From positions 1 to 31,871 of IMG/VR virus record IMGVR_UViG_3300008261_000241: a DNA stretch of 31,871 nucleotides. The stretch is one strand, 5' to 3'. The number at the start of each line of letters is the position of its first letter. The stretch's first letter is position 1. The notes below the pieces were generated by a model that was given only the letters and a program-made list of their open reading frames with translations, was not told where the DNA came from and ran no database searches. Shown piece after piece: positions 31,248 through 31,871 of the stretch. Origin of the DNA: a virus. A program made the translations under genes and the position numbers.

Positions 31248-31626
31248 CTCTAAATTTTTTAGGATTTCTTACTAGCTGTATTGATTTTCGTTTAATACGT
31301 TTTTCTGCTATTTCTCCTAGGCTTACAGTGGGTCCAAAGAGAATCTCAACGTCTTTACTGTTAAATGTTTTAATAAACGGTCTAAAATCAATCATATCTA
31401 TTTTTAAAAAAATATTAATAGGAATCTTTCGATTGCTTTCCCACCACCAGACATCTCCGAGTTCTAAAAAAGGATTTTGCAGTCCAATAGATTTGATTAC
31501 AGCATAGTCGTACATGCTTGTTACTTGATTATCGTGATTGATAACAATACCTAAATATTCCGTGTCGTTACAACGGAGACAGGTCATAAAAGGATAGTTT
31601 GCTTGGAAGCTCTCGCTTGTAGTCAT
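31240..31626 (-). CDS. Conserved small protein of marine T4-like phages, unknown
   Basis: 128 residues. The segment YPFMTCLRCNDTEYLGIVIN holds one CxxC; LELGDVWWWESNRKIPINIF with three consecutive Trp is distinctive, and KRIKRKSIQLVRNPKK forms a basic end. Nearly the same sequence pattern is known to me from cyanophage genomes as an uncharacterised protein. The start at 31626 (MTTSESFQ) is supported by a perfect late promoter 38 bases upstream; a later Met (MTCLRC) is an alternative. Tail-to-tail overlap of eight bases with the Pol III-like gene. Confidence 0.75.
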   Translation of the reverse strand: MTTSESFQANYPFMTCLRCNDTEYLGIVINHDNQVTSMYDYAVIKSIGLQNPFLELGDVWWWESNRKIPINIFLKIDMIDFRPFIKTFNSKDVEILFGPTVSLGEIAEKRIKRKSIQLVRNPKKFRVN

Positions 31627-31633
31627 GCTTTAT

Positions 31634-31641
31634 AATAAATA
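31634..31641 (+). promoter_or_regulatory. Late promoter AATAAATA
   Basis: AATAAATA ends five bases before the ATG at 31647, the same spacing as at 12830, 19768 and 129. The predicted mRNA begins at the ATG. It lies divergently to the next motif. Confidence 0.55.
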
Positions 31642-31646
31642 CCGAT

Positions 31647-31871
31647 ATGCAAAATTTACCAGTCTATTTATATTCCAATTTGTTCGAAGTTATACTAGAT
31701 CTGGACAATAACAGAGGAATACATCAAATTATGTATCAACGCCCTATTAAAGTACAGAAAGGTGTAAAAAACACTATTCAAATTCAGTTCAAAAATTCTG
31801 ATCAAAAAAAGGTTAGTATAAATGGACAGCAGTTTTATTTAAATGTTTTTGATCAAGAAAACAGAAAGTTA
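31647..31871 (+). CDS. Virion-type protein, N-terminal 75 residues (runs off the window)
   Basis: The plus strand is open from the ATG at 31647 to the window edge (75 codons, no stop): MQNLPVYLYSNLFEVILDLD, then GIHQIMYQRPIKVQKGVKNT with IQIQFKNSDQKKVSINGQQF. The opening is like those of structural proteins in marine T4-like phages that are annotated only as virion components. A late-type motif five bases before the ATG agrees. Length and function cannot be judged from this part. Confidence 0.65.
   Translation, partial: MQNLPVYLYSNLFEVILDLDNNRGIHQIMYQRPIKVQKGVKNTIQIQFKNSDQKKVSINGQQFYLNVFDQENRKL
31665..31672 (-). promoter_or_regulatory. Late promoter TATAAATA for the 31240-31626 gene
   Basis: The minus strand reads TATAAATA, a perfect consensus match, 38 bases before the ATG at 31626. 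It lies inside the coding start of the divergent plus-strand gene. Confidence 0.65.

Overview
This window is a stretch of a T4-like (Straboviridae/Kyanoviridae-type) contractile-tailed phage genome, most like the marine and freshwater T4-like phages of cyanobacteria and SAR11/methylotroph hosts. The evidence is a dense AT-rich gene array with T4 late-promoter motifs (TATAAATA family) and clear homologues of the neck protein gp13, sheath gp18, tube gp19, head-completion protein gp4, terminases gp16 and gp17, gp32, UvsX and UvsW. No rRNA, tRNA, CRISPR, insertion sequence or photosynthesis gene was seen. The host cannot be named, but a lipoprotein signal, a secreted protein and an LPS-type sugar cassette point to a Gram-negative host.

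Layout. Positions 1-1970: neck genes (gp14-like on minus, truncated by the window edge; gp13 on plus), a deoxynucleoside monophosphate kinase and a small HNH-like zinc protein on minus. 1963-5947: an unusually large tail sheath and the tail tube, closed by a bidirectional terminator. 5990-10272 (minus): a five-gene, translationally coupled sugar cassette (GDP-mannose dehydratase, nucleotidyltransferase-cupin fusion, ColD-like dehydratase, DUF6165-like protein, glycosyltransferase-like protein). 10358-12814: a compact operon with a sigma70-type promoter and its own terminator, encoding a membrane peptide, a lipoprotein, a secreted FlgT-like protein and a methyltransferase-like protein. 12817-22086: late virion genes (baseplate tube cap/initiator, gp4, gp16, a probable head-internal protein, gp17, large structural protein) with a radical SAM enzyme inserted. 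22110-31247: replication and recombination block (gp32, uvsX, uvsW) followed by tightly overlapping small conserved genes, ending in a 193-residue protein that looks like a miniature bacterial DNA polymerase III alpha core. 31240-31871: a conserved small minus-strand gene and the start of another virion-type gene.

Regulation visible in sequence: ten late-promoter-like TAAATA motifs, three of them as divergent pairs. Four genes have the motif exactly five bases before the ATG, which predicts leaderless late mRNAs. Two sigma70-like promoters (TTGnnn-N17-TATACT) start the envelope operon and the gp32-recombination block. Within the virion and replication runs, genes overlap by ATGA, TAATG or a few bases, as expected for coupled translation.

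Main points for follow-up: the miniature Pol III alpha protein; the terminase large subunit, which has no start codon in its own frame; the radical SAM enzyme; the envelope operon; the GDP-dideoxysugar cassette; and a hairpin that hides the kinase start site. No gene-free stretch exceeds 300 bases.
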